A stretch of DNA of 64,000 nucleotides from Bacillus sp. FJAT-44742 (GCF_002797315.1 NZ_KZ454936.1:188999-252998); one strand, 5' to 3'. Shown: positions 36,700 to 46,975, counted from the first letter of the stretch. The notes: generated by a model from the letters alone, not told the origin. Translations and numbers: made by a program.

Positions 36700-37908
36700 A
36701 TGACTGTAAAAGTGATTGGAATAGGAGACGAAGGGAGAGAAGGGCTGCTGCCTGTTTATCAAGACTGGGTTCTTTCCTGCGACATTCTTGTGGGAGGAAA
36801 AAGACAGCTTGCAAACTTTCCGGAACACAAAGGGGAAAAACTGGTTTTAGAAGGCGGCCTTAAGGCTGTCATAGAAACACTGAAAGAGAAGGAAGGATCA
36901 ACGGTGGTTCTTGCTTCGGGGGATCCTATGTTTTTTGGAGTTGGAGGGTACCTCGCAAAAAAACTGAGAGATGTTGAAATTTATCCCTTTTTAAGTTCTA
37001 TACAGCTTGCTTTTGCCCGCATGAAAGAAAGCTGGCAGGACTGCGAAGTAATTAGTGTCCATGGGCGTACGATGAAAGGGCTTGCCCAAAAGATTAATGG
37101 TAAAAAGAAAATTTTGCTTTTAACTGATAAAGAGAATACTCCTTCAAGAATTGCAGACTATCTGCTGGATTATCAGATGACCGAGTACAAGGCATTTGTA
37201 GGTGAAAATTTAGGAGGAATGGAAGAGAAAATTGAATGGTTTTCCTTAGAAAAGCTCTCTTCTTATGAGGCCTCTCCCCTTAACGTGGTTGTGTTAAAAC
37301 AAACCCATTCTTCACCAGCCTGGACTTTAGGGATACCTGATGACGAGTTTTCTCAAAGAAAGCCTGATAAAGGGCTGATCACAAAAAAAGAAGTGAGGAT
37401 CCTAAGCATTACTGCTTTGGAACTTCATGAACATAGTATAGTGTGGGATATTGGGACATGTACGGCTTCTGTAGCGATAGAATCGGCCAGGATCGCAAAA
37501 TATGGAATGGTATATGGAATCGAGAAAAACGAAGCTGATCTCAATAACGCCCGGGAGAACACAAAGAAATTCAGGACAGATATACACTTACAACACGGAA
37601 AAGCTCCGGAAGGGATAGATGAATGGCCAGATCCCGATGCCATTTTTATTGGAGGATCAGGTGGGGACATGGAAGCTCTTCTAGGTATGTGCTGCCAACG
37701 CTTAAAGGCAGGCGGAACCATCGTTTTGAATGCAGTGACTATCGAGAATCTTGGAAATGCAACTTCTATTTTTAATAAAAATGGTTTTACCACAGATATT
37801 ACGCTGGCTCAGATATCCCGCAGTAAACCTATTTTACATATGACCCGGTTTGAAAGCCTGAATCCCATTTACATCATTACAGCCAAATACAAGGAGGGAC
37901 AAGAATGA
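36700..37908 (+). CDS. cbiE: Cobalt-precorrin-7 C5/C15-methyltransferase, CbiE-CbiT fusion
   Basis: A 402-residue fusion equivalent to CobL. The N-terminal CbiE domain (to about residue 200) has [22 protein letters not shown] and HGRTMKGLA; the C-terminal CbiT domain has a class I SAM fold ([33 protein letters not shown]). It methylates C5 and C15 and decarboxylates C12 acetate. ATG at 36700 overlaps the previous stop region (2 bases apart) and is preceded by AGAGAGGA. Confidence 0.92.
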   Translation: MTVKVIGIGDEGREGLLPVYQDWVLSCDILVGGKRQLANFPEHKGEKLVLEGGLKAVIETLKEKEGSTVVLASGDPMFFGVGGYLAKKLRDVEIYPFLSSIQLAFARMKESWQDCEVISVHGRTMKGLAQKINGKKKILLLTDKENTPSRIADYLLDYQMTEYKAFVGENLGGMEEKIEWFSLEKLSSYEASPLNVVVLKQTHSSPAWTLGIPDDEFSQRKPDKGLITKKEVRILSITALELHEHSIVWDIGTCTASVAIESARIAKYGMVYGIEKNEADLNNARENTKKFRTDIHLQHGKAPEGIDEWPDPDAIFIGGSGGDMEALLGMCCQRLKAGGTIVLNAVTIENLGNATSIFNKNGFTTDITLAQISRSKPILHMTRFESLNPIYIITAKYKEGQE

Positions 37909-38630
37909 ATGGATTAGGAAGCGTTATTGGAGTTGGAGTGGGGCCTGGAGATCCGGAACTGTTAACTATAAAAGCCTACCGGGCATTGAAAGAAGCAGAC
38001 GTCATTGCCTACCCTAAAAAACGCCAGGGGGCTAAAAGCTATGCTCACCAAATTGTTGAACCATTTCTTCCGGAAGAGACCAGGAAACTGGGACTCGTTT
38101 TTCCAATGACAAAGGATCAAAGTATTTTAGAAAGGGAATGGAAAAAAATCACTGATACCATCTATAGTGAAGTAGAAGCAGGGCATAAGGTAGCGTTTGT
38201 GACAGAGGGAGATCCGATGCTCTACAGTACTTTTATTCATCTCTTAAACACAATGAGGGCAGAGTACCCACAAGTAACCATTACCTCCATTCCTGGTATT
38301 TCTTCTATTCATGCCATGGCTTCACAAGTAATGGTTCCTCTTGCGGATGGAGATGAATGGACGGCTGTCATTCCAGCCAATGATAACCGGGAAAAAATGA
38401 AAGAAGCTTTACGGAAGCATGATGGGATGGTCTTCATAAAAGTGGCAAAGGTTCTTCCTATGATGATTGAAATTCTTGAAGAAATGAATTTAATTGACCA
38501 GGCCTTTGTGGCTACAAAGGTCACTTCCTCAGAAGAGTATATATGGAAGGATATCCGCGAACTGCGCACGGCAGAATTGGAGTATTTAACACTAATGATG
38601 GTCAGAAAAGAGAAGGTGGTAGCAGGATGA
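37905..38630 (+). CDS. cbiL: Cobalt-precorrin-2 C20-methyltransferase
   Basis: A 241-residue SAM-dependent methyltransferase of the tetrapyrrole family. [16 protein letters not shown] is the nucleotide-binding start, and [10 protein letters not shown] and [13 protein letters not shown] form the active-site region. Its ATG overlaps the previous stop by four bases (ATGA), and its own stop overlaps the next start in the same way. Confidence 0.92.
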   Translation: MNGLGSVIGVGVGPGDPELLTIKAYRALKEADVIAYPKKRQGAKSYAHQIVEPFLPEETRKLGLVFPMTKDQSILEREWKKITDTIYSEVEAGHKVAFVTEGDPMLYSTFIHLLNTMRAEYPQVTITSIPGISSIHAMASQVMVPLADGDEWTAVIPANDNREKMKEALRKHDGMVFIKVAKVLPMMIEILEEMNLIDQAFVATKVTSSEEYIWKDIRELRTAELEYLTLMMVRKEKVVAG

Positions 38631-39415
38631 ATCCTAAAGTATATATAATAGGCGCCGGGCCAGGAGATCCTGACTTAATTACAGTAAAAGGAAAACAAAT
38701 CATTGACTCTGCAGATCTCATCTTATATGCAGATTCCCTTGTGAACGAAAAGCTTTTTGAAGAGGTAAAAGAGGGTTCACGAGTATTAAAAAGTGCCGGA
38801 ATGGACTTAGATGAAATGGTTGAGGTAATGGCCAAAGCTGTGCGAAATGGAGAGAGTGTGGCCAGGGTTCACACAGGGGATCCTACCGTTTACGGGGCGA
38901 TCGTAGAACAAATGAACCGACTTGCAGAAAAAGGAATCGATACGGTGATCGTGCCGGGGGTTAGCTCTGTATTTGCAGCTGCAGCAAGCGCAAACATAGA
39001 ACTGACTGTCCCGGAGCTTACTCAAACGGTTATTTTGACCAGAGCCGAAGGACGGACTCCTATGCCTGACAAGGAAAAACTTATCGATCTTGCATCACAC
39101 CAATGCAGTATTGCTTTATTTCTTAGTGCCACCCTTATTAAAAAAGTCGTCCGAGAATTTATTGAGGCAGGATGGACGGAAGAAGATTCGGTTGTGGTAG
39201 TCTACAAAGCAACCTGGCCTGATGAAAAGATAGTAAGGACTACACTTGGCAGCCTTCATGAAAACATGAGAAGTGCAGGAATAACAAAGCAGGCTATGGT
39301 AATTGTCAGCAGAGCTGCTGACAGGAAGTTAGTCAGAGAAGGAAAGTTTGAGTCTAAGTTATATGACAAAACATTTACTCATGGCTATCGTAAGGGAGTG
39401 AAGGCTGATGGATAA
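38627..39415 (+). CDS. cbiF: Cobalt-precorrin-4 C11-methyltransferase
   Basis: A 262-residue SAM-dependent methyltransferase. Motifs are IIGAGPGDPDLITVKG, HTGDPTVYGAI, VPGVSSVFAAAAS and YKATWPDEKI. The ATG at 38627 overlaps the cbiL stop (ATGA) and follows AGGTGGTAG; the longer in-frame extension to 38543 lies inside cbiL and is not credible. The gene overlaps cbiG by 8 bases. Confidence 0.93.
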   Translation: MNPKVYIIGAGPGDPDLITVKGKQIIDSADLILYADSLVNEKLFEEVKEGSRVLKSAGMDLDEMVEVMAKAVRNGESVARVHTGDPTVYGAIVEQMNRLAEKGIDTVIVPGVSSVFAAAASANIELTVPELTQTVILTRAEGRTPMPDKEKLIDLASHQCSIALFLSATLIKKVVREFIEAGWTEEDSVVVVYKATWPDEKIVRTTLGSLHENMRSAGITKQAMVIVSRAADRKLVREGKFESKLYDKTFTHGYRKGVKADG

Positions 39416-40517
39416 GGTAGCATTAGTGGCCATCACCAAGCACGGAATTGAGCATGTGAGACAGCTGAAAAAAAGAATGGCAAATGCAGATGTTTATTAT
39501 ATGAAGAAACATGCCAAAGGGGACGAAGAAGAGCTTGGAATTACTTTATTTGAGGGTTCTGTCCGGCTGCAAATGGAGCATTTTTTTAAAGAGTACGATG
39601 GGATTGTGTTTGTGATTTCGCTAGGGGCGGTTGTACGAATGATCGCCCCGCACCTAAAGGATAAAAAAGTGGACCCTGCTGTAGTAGTTATTGATGACAA
39701 AGGCGAGTATGTGATCAGTGTTTTATCGGGCCACATCGGTGGGGCAAATGAACTGACAAAAATGGTGGCAAGAGAATTACAAGCACAGCCGGTTATTACA
39801 ACAGCCTCAGATGTTCAGCAAACAATACCAGTAGATATATTTGGCCGTGAATACGGGTGGATAATAGAGGATTTTACCCATGTCACCCCTGTCAGTGCTT
39901 CGGTAGTAAATGAAGAGCCTATTGTAATCGTTCAGGAATCAGGGGAAACGGGTTGGTGGAAGCATAAAAGAAACTTGCCTTCTCATATGAAGGTTGTCCA
40001 TTCATGTGAAGAGGCGCTGGGGGAAACCTTTCATGCAGCTTTACTTATCACCCACCGAGTACTGGATGCAGACCGTTATAAGGACTTGTTGTCTGCAAGT
40101 GTTATTTACCGGCCAAAGACAATTCATCTGGGTGTGGGCTGTAACCGTGGGACAAGTGCAGAAGAAATACAGCAAGTTATAGATGAAACATTGCTGGAGC
40201 TTGAACTTTCTTCTCTTTCTGTTAATGGAATCTCCACAATAGATTTAAAGAGTGATGAGGAAGGCCTCCAAAAGGTATGTAAAGATAATAATTGGTCGTT
40301 TACGTATTATACACCAGAGCAATTGAACAAACAGCCAATGAAGAATCCTTCTGAGACTGTATATAAATATACAGGGGCCTACGGGGTAAGCGAACCAGCG
40401 GCACTGCTGTCAGCCGGTACGGATGAATTGTATTTAGAGAAAAAAAAGTCAGGAAACGTTACAGTTTCCATTGGTATCTCACAGCATCATGCGAAAGAAT
40501 TACAAAGGAAGGTGTAA
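39408..40517 (+). CDS. cbiG: Cobalt-precorrin-5A hydrolase
   Basis: A 369-residue enzyme that opens the delta-lactone and releases acetaldehyde. It contains the three CbiG parts: an N-terminal region (ALVAITKHGIEH, FVISLGAVVRMIAPHLKDKK), a middle region (DDKGEYVISVLSGHIGGANEL) and a C-terminal domain (LGVGCNRGTSAEEI, GVSEPAALLSAG). The last domain is homologous to CobE. ATG at 39408 follows AAGGGAGTG. Confidence 0.93.
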   Translation: MDKVALVAITKHGIEHVRQLKKRMANADVYYMKKHAKGDEEELGITLFEGSVRLQMEHFFKEYDGIVFVISLGAVVRMIAPHLKDKKVDPAVVVIDDKGEYVISVLSGHIGGANELTKMVARELQAQPVITTASDVQQTIPVDIFGREYGWIIEDFTHVTPVSASVVNEEPIVIVQESGETGWWKHKRNLPSHMKVVHSCEEALGETFHAALLITHRVLDADRYKDLLSASVIYRPKTIHLGVGCNRGTSAEEIQQVIDETLLELELSSLSVNGISTIDLKSDEEGLQKVCKDNNWSFTYYTPEQLNKQPMKNPSETVYKYTGAYGVSEPAALLSAGTDELYLEKKKSGNVTVSIGISQHHAKELQRKV

Positions 40518-40519
40518 AG

Positions 40520-41902
40520 ATGCAGCCTAGACTCGTCATTGCAGGAACAGGGAGCGGTGTAGGAAAAACTACATTCTCAATTGGATTAATGGGGGCTTTA
40601 AAGCAAAGAGGGTATAACGTGCAAGGGTTTAAGTGTGGTCCTGATTATATTGATCCAAGCTATCATACTGCTATCACAGGCAGGAATTCCAGAAACCTGG
40701 ACAGCTGGATGCTGGATAAGGAGAAAATGCTCGATGTGTTTGTGAAAGGCAGCCAAGGGGCCGATATTTCAATCATCGAAGGTGTAATGGGACTTTATGA
40801 TGGAAAAAGACCGGACGAGAACACGGGCAGCACAGCGGAAATCAGCATGCTGTTAAAAGCGCCGGTCATCCTGATGGTAAATATAAGCAGTATGGCCAGG
40901 AGCGCTGCTGCAATAGTCAAAGGGTTTCAGAACCTTGAGCCGCAAGTGTATATTGCAGGGGTTGTAGTGAACCAGGCAGGCAGTGAAGGCCATTACAAGC
41001 TATGTAAAACTGCTATTGAAAAAGAGTGTGGGATTCCGGTGTTGGGTTACTTAAAAAAAGGTGATGTTCCGTCAATTCCTGAACGGCATCTGGGATTAAT
41101 CCCCGCCATAGAGAGAGGAGAGCTTGATGGGTTCTTCGAGGAATTAAGCCAAGTGATATCGGCACAGGTCGATATTGAGAAGCTTATGGAGCTTGCTCGT
41201 AAGTGCGAGAATGTTCATCCTTCTAATTTGTTGTTTTCTTCTAAAGGTAAGAGCAAAAATACGAGAATTGCCGTGGCAGTCGATGCTGCGTTTAATTTTT
41301 ATTATCCGGAAAATATTGAGCTTCTTGAGGAAGAAGGAGCAGAAATAGTACCATTTAGCCCTCTGCAAGGAGAGAGTATACCAGAGAAGATTGACGGTCT
41401 GTATATCGGCGGAGGGTTCCCTGAAGAATTTGCAGCAGAGCTGGCAGAGCAAAAAAAGACCAAGGAACAAATAAAAGAATTGGGTGAAAAGGGTCTTCCT
41501 ATTTTTGCAGAATGCGGTGGATATATGTATTTAGCAGATACAATCACCACTACTGATAGGAAGGTTCATTCTATGGTGGGTTTAATACCGGCCGACATAG
41601 AAATGCAAGAGAAAAGAGCTGCTCTTGGATACCGGGATATTACAGCAGCGCAAGACACGATGATTCTTAAAGCAGGGGAAACAGCAAGGGGCCACGAATT
41701 TCATTATTCTACTTTAAATCCTAAGGGTGATTATCCTCATGCTTATAGAGCGGTAGCATTTCGAAAAGAGCAGAATGAGGGATACCATCGTTCAAATATT
41801 ACAGCAGGATATACCCATATACATTTTGGTTCGAATCCTGCCATAGCAAGCCGTTTTGTATCAGTATGTCAAGCATGGAAAAGCACATTAAACAGTTTGT
41901 AG
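40520..41902 (+). CDS. cbiA: Cobyrinate a,c-diamide synthase
   Basis: A 460-residue glutamine-dependent amidotransferase that amidates the a and c side chains of cobyrinate. The P-loop GTGSGVGKTT is at the N-terminus and the class I glutaminase nucleophile is the cysteine in FAECGGYMYLA; the distal His lies in HEFHYS. ATG at 40520 comes two bases after cbiG. Confidence 0.94.
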   Translation: MQPRLVIAGTGSGVGKTTFSIGLMGALKQRGYNVQGFKCGPDYIDPSYHTAITGRNSRNLDSWMLDKEKMLDVFVKGSQGADISIIEGVMGLYDGKRPDENTGSTAEISMLLKAPVILMVNISSMARSAAAIVKGFQNLEPQVYIAGVVVNQAGSEGHYKLCKTAIEKECGIPVLGYLKKGDVPSIPERHLGLIPAIERGELDGFFEELSQVISAQVDIEKLMELARKCENVHPSNLLFSSKGKSKNTRIAVAVDAAFNFYYPENIELLEEEGAEIVPFSPLQGESIPEKIDGLYIGGGFPEEFAAELAEQKKTKEQIKELGEKGLPIFAECGGYMYLADTITTTDRKVHSMVGLIPADIEMQEKRAALGYRDITAAQDTMILKAGETARGHEFHYSTLNPKGDYPHAYRAVAFRKEQNEGYHRSNITAGYTHIHFGSNPAIASRFVSVCQAWKSTLNSL

Positions 41903-42009
41903 ACATTTGAATGGTGGTCTTTTGCTGTAGGAGAGCTCAATATTATACCTGCTTGTATGCTTATTACAGAGAATAGTTATATGGCTTAGCGCTTAAAAGG
42001 AGAAATGCA

Positions 42010-43530
42010 ATGAAAGGAATTATTGTATGGGGAACCACCTCAGATGCTGGTAAAAGTTTTATCGTAACTGGCTTATGCCGAGCACTCTCTAACAGGGGCT
42101 ATAAAGTGGCTCCTTTCAAAGCTCAGAACATGTCCAATAACTCTTATGTTACGTTATCAGGCCACGAAATTGGAAGGTCACAAGGGATGCAGGCTGAGGC
42201 CTGCCGAGTGGAACCAACCGTGCATATGAACCCGGTATTATTGAAGCCGAGAAGTGACCGTTGGGCTGAAGTTTTGATTCAGGGAAACTCGATGGGGAAT
42301 CCTTCTGCCAAGTCTTATAGAAGAGATTTTTTTTCCGTAGCTGAGGGGGCGATGGCAGAATCCTTAGATGAGTTAAAAAACGAATATGAATATATTATTA
42401 TGGAAGGAGCGGGAAGCCCGGCTGAGGTTAATTTAATGGACAAAGACCTTGCGAATTTAAAGGCAGCAGAGCTTGCTGACGTACCAGCCATACTTGTTGG
42501 GGATATAGAGAGAGGCGGAGTATTTGCAAGTCTTGTTGGAACAATGGAACTTCTTCCGCCTGAACACCAACAAAGGGTAGAGTGTCTTATTGTTAATCGT
42601 TTTAGAGGGGATCCTGAACTTTTTATTGAAGGGAAAAAATGGCTTGAGGAGAAAACGGGATCTGCTGTTCATGTCTTTCCTAAGTTAGAAATTTCCATGG
42701 AAAAAGAGGATTCATTATCCTTGCCTGAAATAGAAAAAAGAGGCTATAAGCCTGGTGCTCAGTTAGATATAGGAGTGGTTCATTTTCCTTACTTATCGAA
42801 CTATACAGACGTTGAGCCCCTATTGGCAGAAAAGGATCTTTCTTTGCGAATCATAAGAAAGCCTGAAGATTGGGGAGATCCTGATGTGGTGCTTCTGCCA
42901 GGCACAAAAAGTACGTTTGCTGATCTTCATGCGATTACTCAAACTGGAGTCGGAGATCTGATTAGAGGGCATGTTGAACAAGGCGGGATCTTATTTGGTA
43001 TCTGTGGAGGTTACCAAATAATGGGTGAGAAACTGATAGACAAAGAGGGGACAGAAACAGGAGTAATAGGGAAAGAAGAGCCTGGTTTATCTTTTTTGCC
43101 ATTTGTTACTTCATTTATCAGCACAAAAACAACGAGGAGAAAGCCAGGCTTGTTCACGCATGCTTCTGGGCAATCCTTTCCGTTAGACGGGTTTGAAATC
43201 CATTTAGGAAGCACCCTAGTGGATCGTGGTAACGAACCACCGTTTATGGTAGAAGCAAATGGAAATCACGACGGTGTTTACGCCAAAGACGGTCAAATAA
43301 TCGGTACTTACCTTCATCATGTCTTCCATAACGATGACTGGCGTACCTGGTGGCTAAACCAGCTTCGTATCAAAAAAGGCATTCCTGTTCAGGAAAAGGT
43401 TTCTTACACCAAAATCAGAGAGGATCAATATGAAGCCGCTGCAGAAGCAATCGAGCAGTATCTAGACCTTGATAAATTGATTAATGTGATGAAAAAAAAT
43501 GAGACTGCCAGTAAAGGAGGGACGATATGA
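42010..43530 (+). CDS. cbiP: Cobyric acid synthase
   Basis: A 506-residue glutamine-dependent amidotransferase that amidates side chains b, d, e and g of adenosylcobyrinate diamide. It shows the dethiobiotin-synthase-like start IIVWGTTSDAGKSF, KAQNMSNNSYV, then the glutaminase nucleophile in GICGGYQIMG and GTYLHHVF near the C-terminus. The ATG at 42010 follows AAAAGGAG. A 107-base gap separates it from cbiA, the only real gap in the operon; no terminator is visible in it. It ends overlapping the next gene by four bases. Confidence 0.93.
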   Translation: MKGIIVWGTTSDAGKSFIVTGLCRALSNRGYKVAPFKAQNMSNNSYVTLSGHEIGRSQGMQAEACRVEPTVHMNPVLLKPRSDRWAEVLIQGNSMGNPSAKSYRRDFFSVAEGAMAESLDELKNEYEYIIMEGAGSPAEVNLMDKDLANLKAAELADVPAILVGDIERGGVFASLVGTMELLPPEHQQRVECLIVNRFRGDPELFIEGKKWLEEKTGSAVHVFPKLEISMEKEDSLSLPEIEKRGYKPGAQLDIGVVHFPYLSNYTDVEPLLAEKDLSLRIIRKPEDWGDPDVVLLPGTKSTFADLHAITQTGVGDLIRGHVEQGGILFGICGGYQIMGEKLIDKEGTETGVIGKEEPGLSFLPFVTSFISTKTTRRKPGLFTHASGQSFPLDGFEIHLGSTLVDRGNEPPFMVEANGNHDGVYAKDGQIIGTYLHHVFHNDDWRTWWLNQLRIKKGIPVQEKVSYTKIREDQYEAAAEAIEQYLDLDKLINVMKKNETASKGGTI

Positions 43531-44042
43531 GACTGTATACCCGTACTGGAGATGAAGGGATGACACGAGTAAAAGGCGGTAAGAGAGCCAAGGATTCGGT
43601 GCGCGTGGAAGCTTACGGGAGCTGTGACGAACTCAATTGCTTTGTAGGTCGTGCTGTTTCTCTATTGACACAGACCGAGCATTCAGATATAAGGAACGAT
43701 TTGACTGCCATTCAGCATGAAATATTTGATTGTGCAAGTGACTTATCTAATATTAGGGAAGCAGCTGTATTCAAGGTAAAAAAGGATATGATTGATAAGC
43801 TGGAAACATTAATTGACACGTATCAAAAGGAAGTCAGACAAATGAATGGTTCTGTCACTTTTCCTGCTCCGGCCCAGGAGCTCGTTCTATGCGCCAGCAT
43901 CGCCAAGAGGATTGAACGGAAAATTACAACCCTACATAAGGAAGAACAAATTAATGAGATAGTGCTTGCCTATATGAACAGGCTCTCTGATTTTTTGAAT
44001 ATATCAGCCAAAGTGGTGAGCGTGCGTGAAAATGCCGGCTAA
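43527..44042 (+). CDS. PduO-type cob(I)alamin adenosyltransferase
   Basis: A 171-residue helical-bundle enzyme that transfers adenosine from ATP to cob(I)yrinic acid or cobalamin. The PduO-type ATP site is visible: YTRTGDEGMTRVKGG, EAYGSCDELNCFVG, the RxxxR-type AKRIERKI segment and a C-terminal MNRLSDFLN. Several positions are less conserved than usual (MTRV for the common TSL). It overlaps cbiP by four bases and ends the operon. Confidence 0.87.
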   Translation: MRLYTRTGDEGMTRVKGGKRAKDSVRVEAYGSCDELNCFVGRAVSLLTQTEHSDIRNDLTAIQHEIFDCASDLSNIREAAVFKVKKDMIDKLETLIDTYQKEVRQMNGSVTFPAPAQELVLCASIAKRIERKITTLHKEEQINEIVLAYMNRLSDFLNISAKVVSVRENAG

Positions 44043-44073
44043 AAAGACAGGTGCCATTTAACCTGTCTTTTTT
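44041..44073 (+). terminator. Terminator of the cobalamin operon
   Basis: AAAAAGACAGGT and ACCTGTCTTTTTT form a stem around an 8-base loop directly after the last stop codon. Confidence 0.9.
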
Positions 44074-44191
44074 ATGCCCTCATGGTTGTAAATGGAGCTG
44101 TTTTGTACGCTCATAGCAGCTGGTCAGCTGTCCGGTCATTCTTTACTGCGGAAACAGGCAGCAGTGAAAACGAAGCTGTCCGAGCCAAAGC

Positions 44192-44989
44192 TTAAGTGAA
44201 ATCTTCTTTTCTTGCAGCATTTATTTCTCCGCCAAACAAAATGATCACCGAGGAAAGGTGAAACCAGACCATAAGAGCGATAACAGCTCCAATACTTCCA
44301 TAGGTGGCAGTATAATTAGCAAAGTTATTGAGGTAATAGGAAAAACCCAAAGAGGTTAACTGCCACCCTACTGTAGCAAATATGGCTCCTGTATACACTT
44401 CTTTTATCTTTAGCCTGGTGTTTGGACCAACCAGATATAAAATGGAGAAAACAATGAACAAAATGACTGAACTTACCAGCCATCGGAGAACATCGTAGTC
44501 CAAAATGACTGGCTCTATTTCGATATATTCGAGGAGGTTGCTCCCGATTACTTGAACTACCAGGGCGGTCAGAACAACCAAAAACATGCTTATGGTTAAA
44601 GAAATGGAAACGACACGGGCTTTGATCATTCCTCTTCTTTCTGTGACATGATAAGCAAGATTTAACGTTCGCAAAATTGAATTCAAAGCAAGAGAAGCTG
44701 TCCATATAGTAAAAATAATACTAAAAGATAATAGCCCTGTGTTTTGGTGGGCTGTTAATACTTCCCATTGATTCTCCACAATACCGAGCACTTCAGGAGG
44801 TACATAATCTTCCTCCAGAAGATTGTAGACGTCTTGAAACGTAAATGGGAGGTAAGTAAGAAGGGTAACAATGAAAATCAGGAAAGGAAACAAAGATAAG
44901 AGCAGGAAATAAGCGCACTGGGCACCTAAACTTATTAAATCATGGTCAGCAAATCGTTTCATTAAAGAGCGCGTGTATTTAAGGTACAT
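44192..44989 (-). CDS. YihY/BrkB-family membrane protein
   Basis: A 265-residue membrane protein with six predicted helices of the YihY (formerly RNase BN/BrkB) family. Characteristic segments are GAQCAYFLLLSLFPFLIFIV near the start and the final YGSIGAVIALMVWFHLSSVIILFGGEINA. Proposed roles include envelope transport; RNase activity has been discounted. Monocistronic, on the minus strand. Confidence 0.88.
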   Translation of the reverse strand: MYLKYTRSLMKRFADHDLISLGAQCAYFLLLSLFPFLIFIVTLLTYLPFTFQDVYNLLEEDYVPPEVLGIVENQWEVLTAHQNTGLLSFSIIFTIWTASLALNSILRTLNLAYHVTERRGMIKARVVSISLTISMFLVVLTALVVQVIGSNLLEYIEIEPVILDYDVLRWLVSSVILFIVFSILYLVGPNTRLKIKEVYTGAIFATVGWQLTSLGFSYYLNNFANYTATYGSIGAVIALMVWFHLSSVIILFGGEINAARKEDFT

Positions 44990-45082
44990 TTAGTAAGTCC
45001 CCCCAGTGAGCCCAGAATGTTTCTTTCTAGTGTTATAGCCTAATTATCTCTTTATCAATCATGGGCAGTATATATGTTCCAT

Positions 45083-45111
45083 TAAACTGTACAGTTAGGT
45101 GCTGGTATAAT
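45083..45111 (+). promoter_or_regulatory. Candidate promoter of the PanE-like gene
   Basis: TATAAT at 45106-45111 with TG one base upstream (extended -10). The -35 region is weak. It lies about 57 bases before the coding start. Confidence 0.4.
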
Positions 45112-45168
45112 ATTGTTATTTTATAAACGAATCATATAGAAGGAATTATACATAATGGAGGGATAAGA

Positions 45169-46101
45169 ATGAACTATGCCGTCATTGGTGCAGGTGCAGT
45201 AGGAAGCTTTATTGGTGGATTACTGAAGCATGCTGGCAGAAGCGTAACCTTTATAGCCCGTGGAAGCCATTTAGAAGCCATGAAAGAAGAAGGACTAACG
45301 GTAGAAAGAGATGAGCAGACCTTTACGGTAGATAGGGAGTTTAGCAGTGATATGCACGACATTTCTTCTGCAGATACCTGGATACTGGGCGTGAAGGGTA
45401 CAGAGATGGCCAGTATTATTGAAAAGGTGAAACCATATGTGAATAAGGACACACGGATTATCACTCTTCAAAATGGAGTCAGCAATGAAGAACAGTTGTC
45501 TGAAGCATTCGGGAAAGATAAGATCCTTCCAGCCTCGGCCTATTTATCTGCCGGTATAAGAGAGCCGGGAAAAGTAGCTCAGCATGGGCCTCATAAATTC
45601 CATCTTGGTGCTTTGGATCAGGATAACAATCAATTACTTGAAAACATTGTTGATGAATGGAAAGCGGCAGGGATCAGCTGTGTACGGTCAGAAGATATTA
45701 TGGCTAAGAAATGGGAAAAGAGCTTATGGAATCTTACGTTCAATCCTTTATCTGCTATTACAGGAGGAAAGGTTAGTGACCTATTAGACGACCCCCTATT
45801 AAGAAACACTTGTGACAGTGTCCTGAAAGAAGCTGCCTTAATCAGTGAAAAAAAAGGGTATCCTGTCTCGGAGAAAACGGTCAGAAATGTTTTCAAAAGT
45901 GCGGAAACAGTAAGAAAACATAAGACTTCTATGCTACAGGACTTTGAAAAAGGAAAGCCGATGGAAGTATATCCGCTCTGTGGTTACTTTGTGGAGAAAA
46001 GTAAAGAGCTTGGGATAGAAGCGCCCGTTTTAACTACTTTATATAATATACTGGAGTTTATAAATAAGGAAAATGTTGAGAAAAATAGAGAAGGGAGATA
46101 A
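45169..46101 (+). CDS. 2-dehydropantoate 2-reductase family protein
   Basis: A 310-residue NADPH-dependent ketopantoate reductase-like enzyme. The N-terminal Rossmann motif is GAGAVGSFIGGLL, followed by ITLQNGVSNEE, the catalytic lysine in MAKKWEKSLWNLTFNPLSAI, and a C-terminal helical substrate domain with KPMEVYPLCG. ATG at 45169 follows GGAGGGATAAG. Bacilli often carry several PanE paralogues, so this may not be the pantothenate-pathway enzyme; no panB/C/D neighbours are present. Confidence 0.85.
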   Translation: MNYAVIGAGAVGSFIGGLLKHAGRSVTFIARGSHLEAMKEEGLTVERDEQTFTVDREFSSDMHDISSADTWILGVKGTEMASIIEKVKPYVNKDTRIITLQNGVSNEEQLSEAFGKDKILPASAYLSAGIREPGKVAQHGPHKFHLGALDQDNNQLLENIVDEWKAAGISCVRSEDIMAKKWEKSLWNLTFNPLSAITGGKVSDLLDDPLLRNTCDSVLKEAALISEKKGYPVSEKTVRNVFKSAETVRKHKTSMLQDFEKGKPMEVYPLCGYFVEKSKELGIEAPVLTTLYNILEFINKENVEKNREGR

Positions 46102-46137
46102 AAGGCAATGTTGCTCGACTTTTCCCTTTTAATCAAT

Positions 46138-46180
46138 GATCCTGTTATTTCGATACCTTCGGAATAACAGGGCTTTTTTT
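46138..46180 (+). terminator. Terminator after the PanE-like gene
   Basis: CCTGTTATT and AATAACAGG form a 9-bp stem with a long loop, followed by seven T. Confidence 0.9.
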
Positions 46181-46329
46181 GCATCCAGCTTCGTCGGCAA
46201 ACTATTCCCATGTCTTTAGCCCTTTGAAAAATAAAAAACCTTAAAATAAAATAAGAACACATGTTCCCTTTAAAGTTGTAATTTTTATTGGGAAATGACT
46301 TTTAATTAGTAAAGAGAGGTGGTGATAAG

Positions 46330-46950
46330 ATGAAAGAACAATCATGTGCAAGCTGCAAAGAAGCATGCGAAAAATGGCTGACCTTTCAATACAAATACCA
46401 AAATGCATTTAAAAATCCCGTGTTTAAATCTTTCATAAATGACATCGAGAGATGGGAGCTTTTGAGGGAAGCAGTCTGTTTTCCAACAAAAGAAAATGAA
46501 AGTAATTTAAATAAGGAATTTCAGCTTCATTATGGTGAGATTCGTTTTATTAAATATTTATCCAAATGCATTTATTGGACAGCTCTGGGTCACGGAAAGA
46601 AAGAAAAGCAGCACCGAGAGAGGAACGCATTATATTTGCTTCAGAAGGCTGGTCAAGAAGAAGACGGTGAGCTTTTGCTCATAGACTTTGTAAAGGATGA
46701 AAATGCGGAGGATGACCAGCGTGTATTTGATTATTCAAAGAATCTGGATGACGCAATATCCTCCCCTTCTTTAATAGAAGGACTGTCGAAATTGAAAAAA
46801 CAAGAGAAACTTGTGCTGCGAGATTATTATGCATATGGATATACCGATAAAGAAATTGCAAAAAGGCTGAGTGTTTCTCAACAGGCAATCTCAAAAAAGA
46901 GAAATAGGATATTAAAAAAATTAAAGGTCTCAATTAAAGGGGGTTGTTAG
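46330..46950 (+). CDS. sigO: SigO-like sigma factor subunit
   Basis: A 206-residue protein of the same length as B. subtilis SigO (YvrI). The C-terminal quarter is a sigma region-4 HTH (KQEKLVLRDYYAYGYTDKEIAKRL, SVSQQAISKKRNRIL), while the N-terminus lacks a standard region 2 and carries a CxxCxxxC cluster near the start (CASCKEAC). In B. subtilis SigO needs the separate co-factor RsoA, which supplies region-2-like functions. The RsoA-type gene and yvrJ follow here, which strongly supports the assignment. ATG at 46330 follows GAGAGGTGG. Confidence 0.82.
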   Translation: MKEQSCASCKEACEKWLTFQYKYQNAFKNPVFKSFINDIERWELLREAVCFPTKENESNLNKEFQLHYGEIRFIKYLSKCIYWTALGHGKKEKQHRERNALYLLQKAGQEEDGELLLIDFVKDENAEDDQRVFDYSKNLDDAISSPSLIEGLSKLKKQEKLVLRDYYAYGYTDKEIAKRLSVSQQAISKKRNRILKKLKVSIKGGC

Positions 46951-46975
46951 TATTGGGGTGGTTGAGGAGGTTCCT

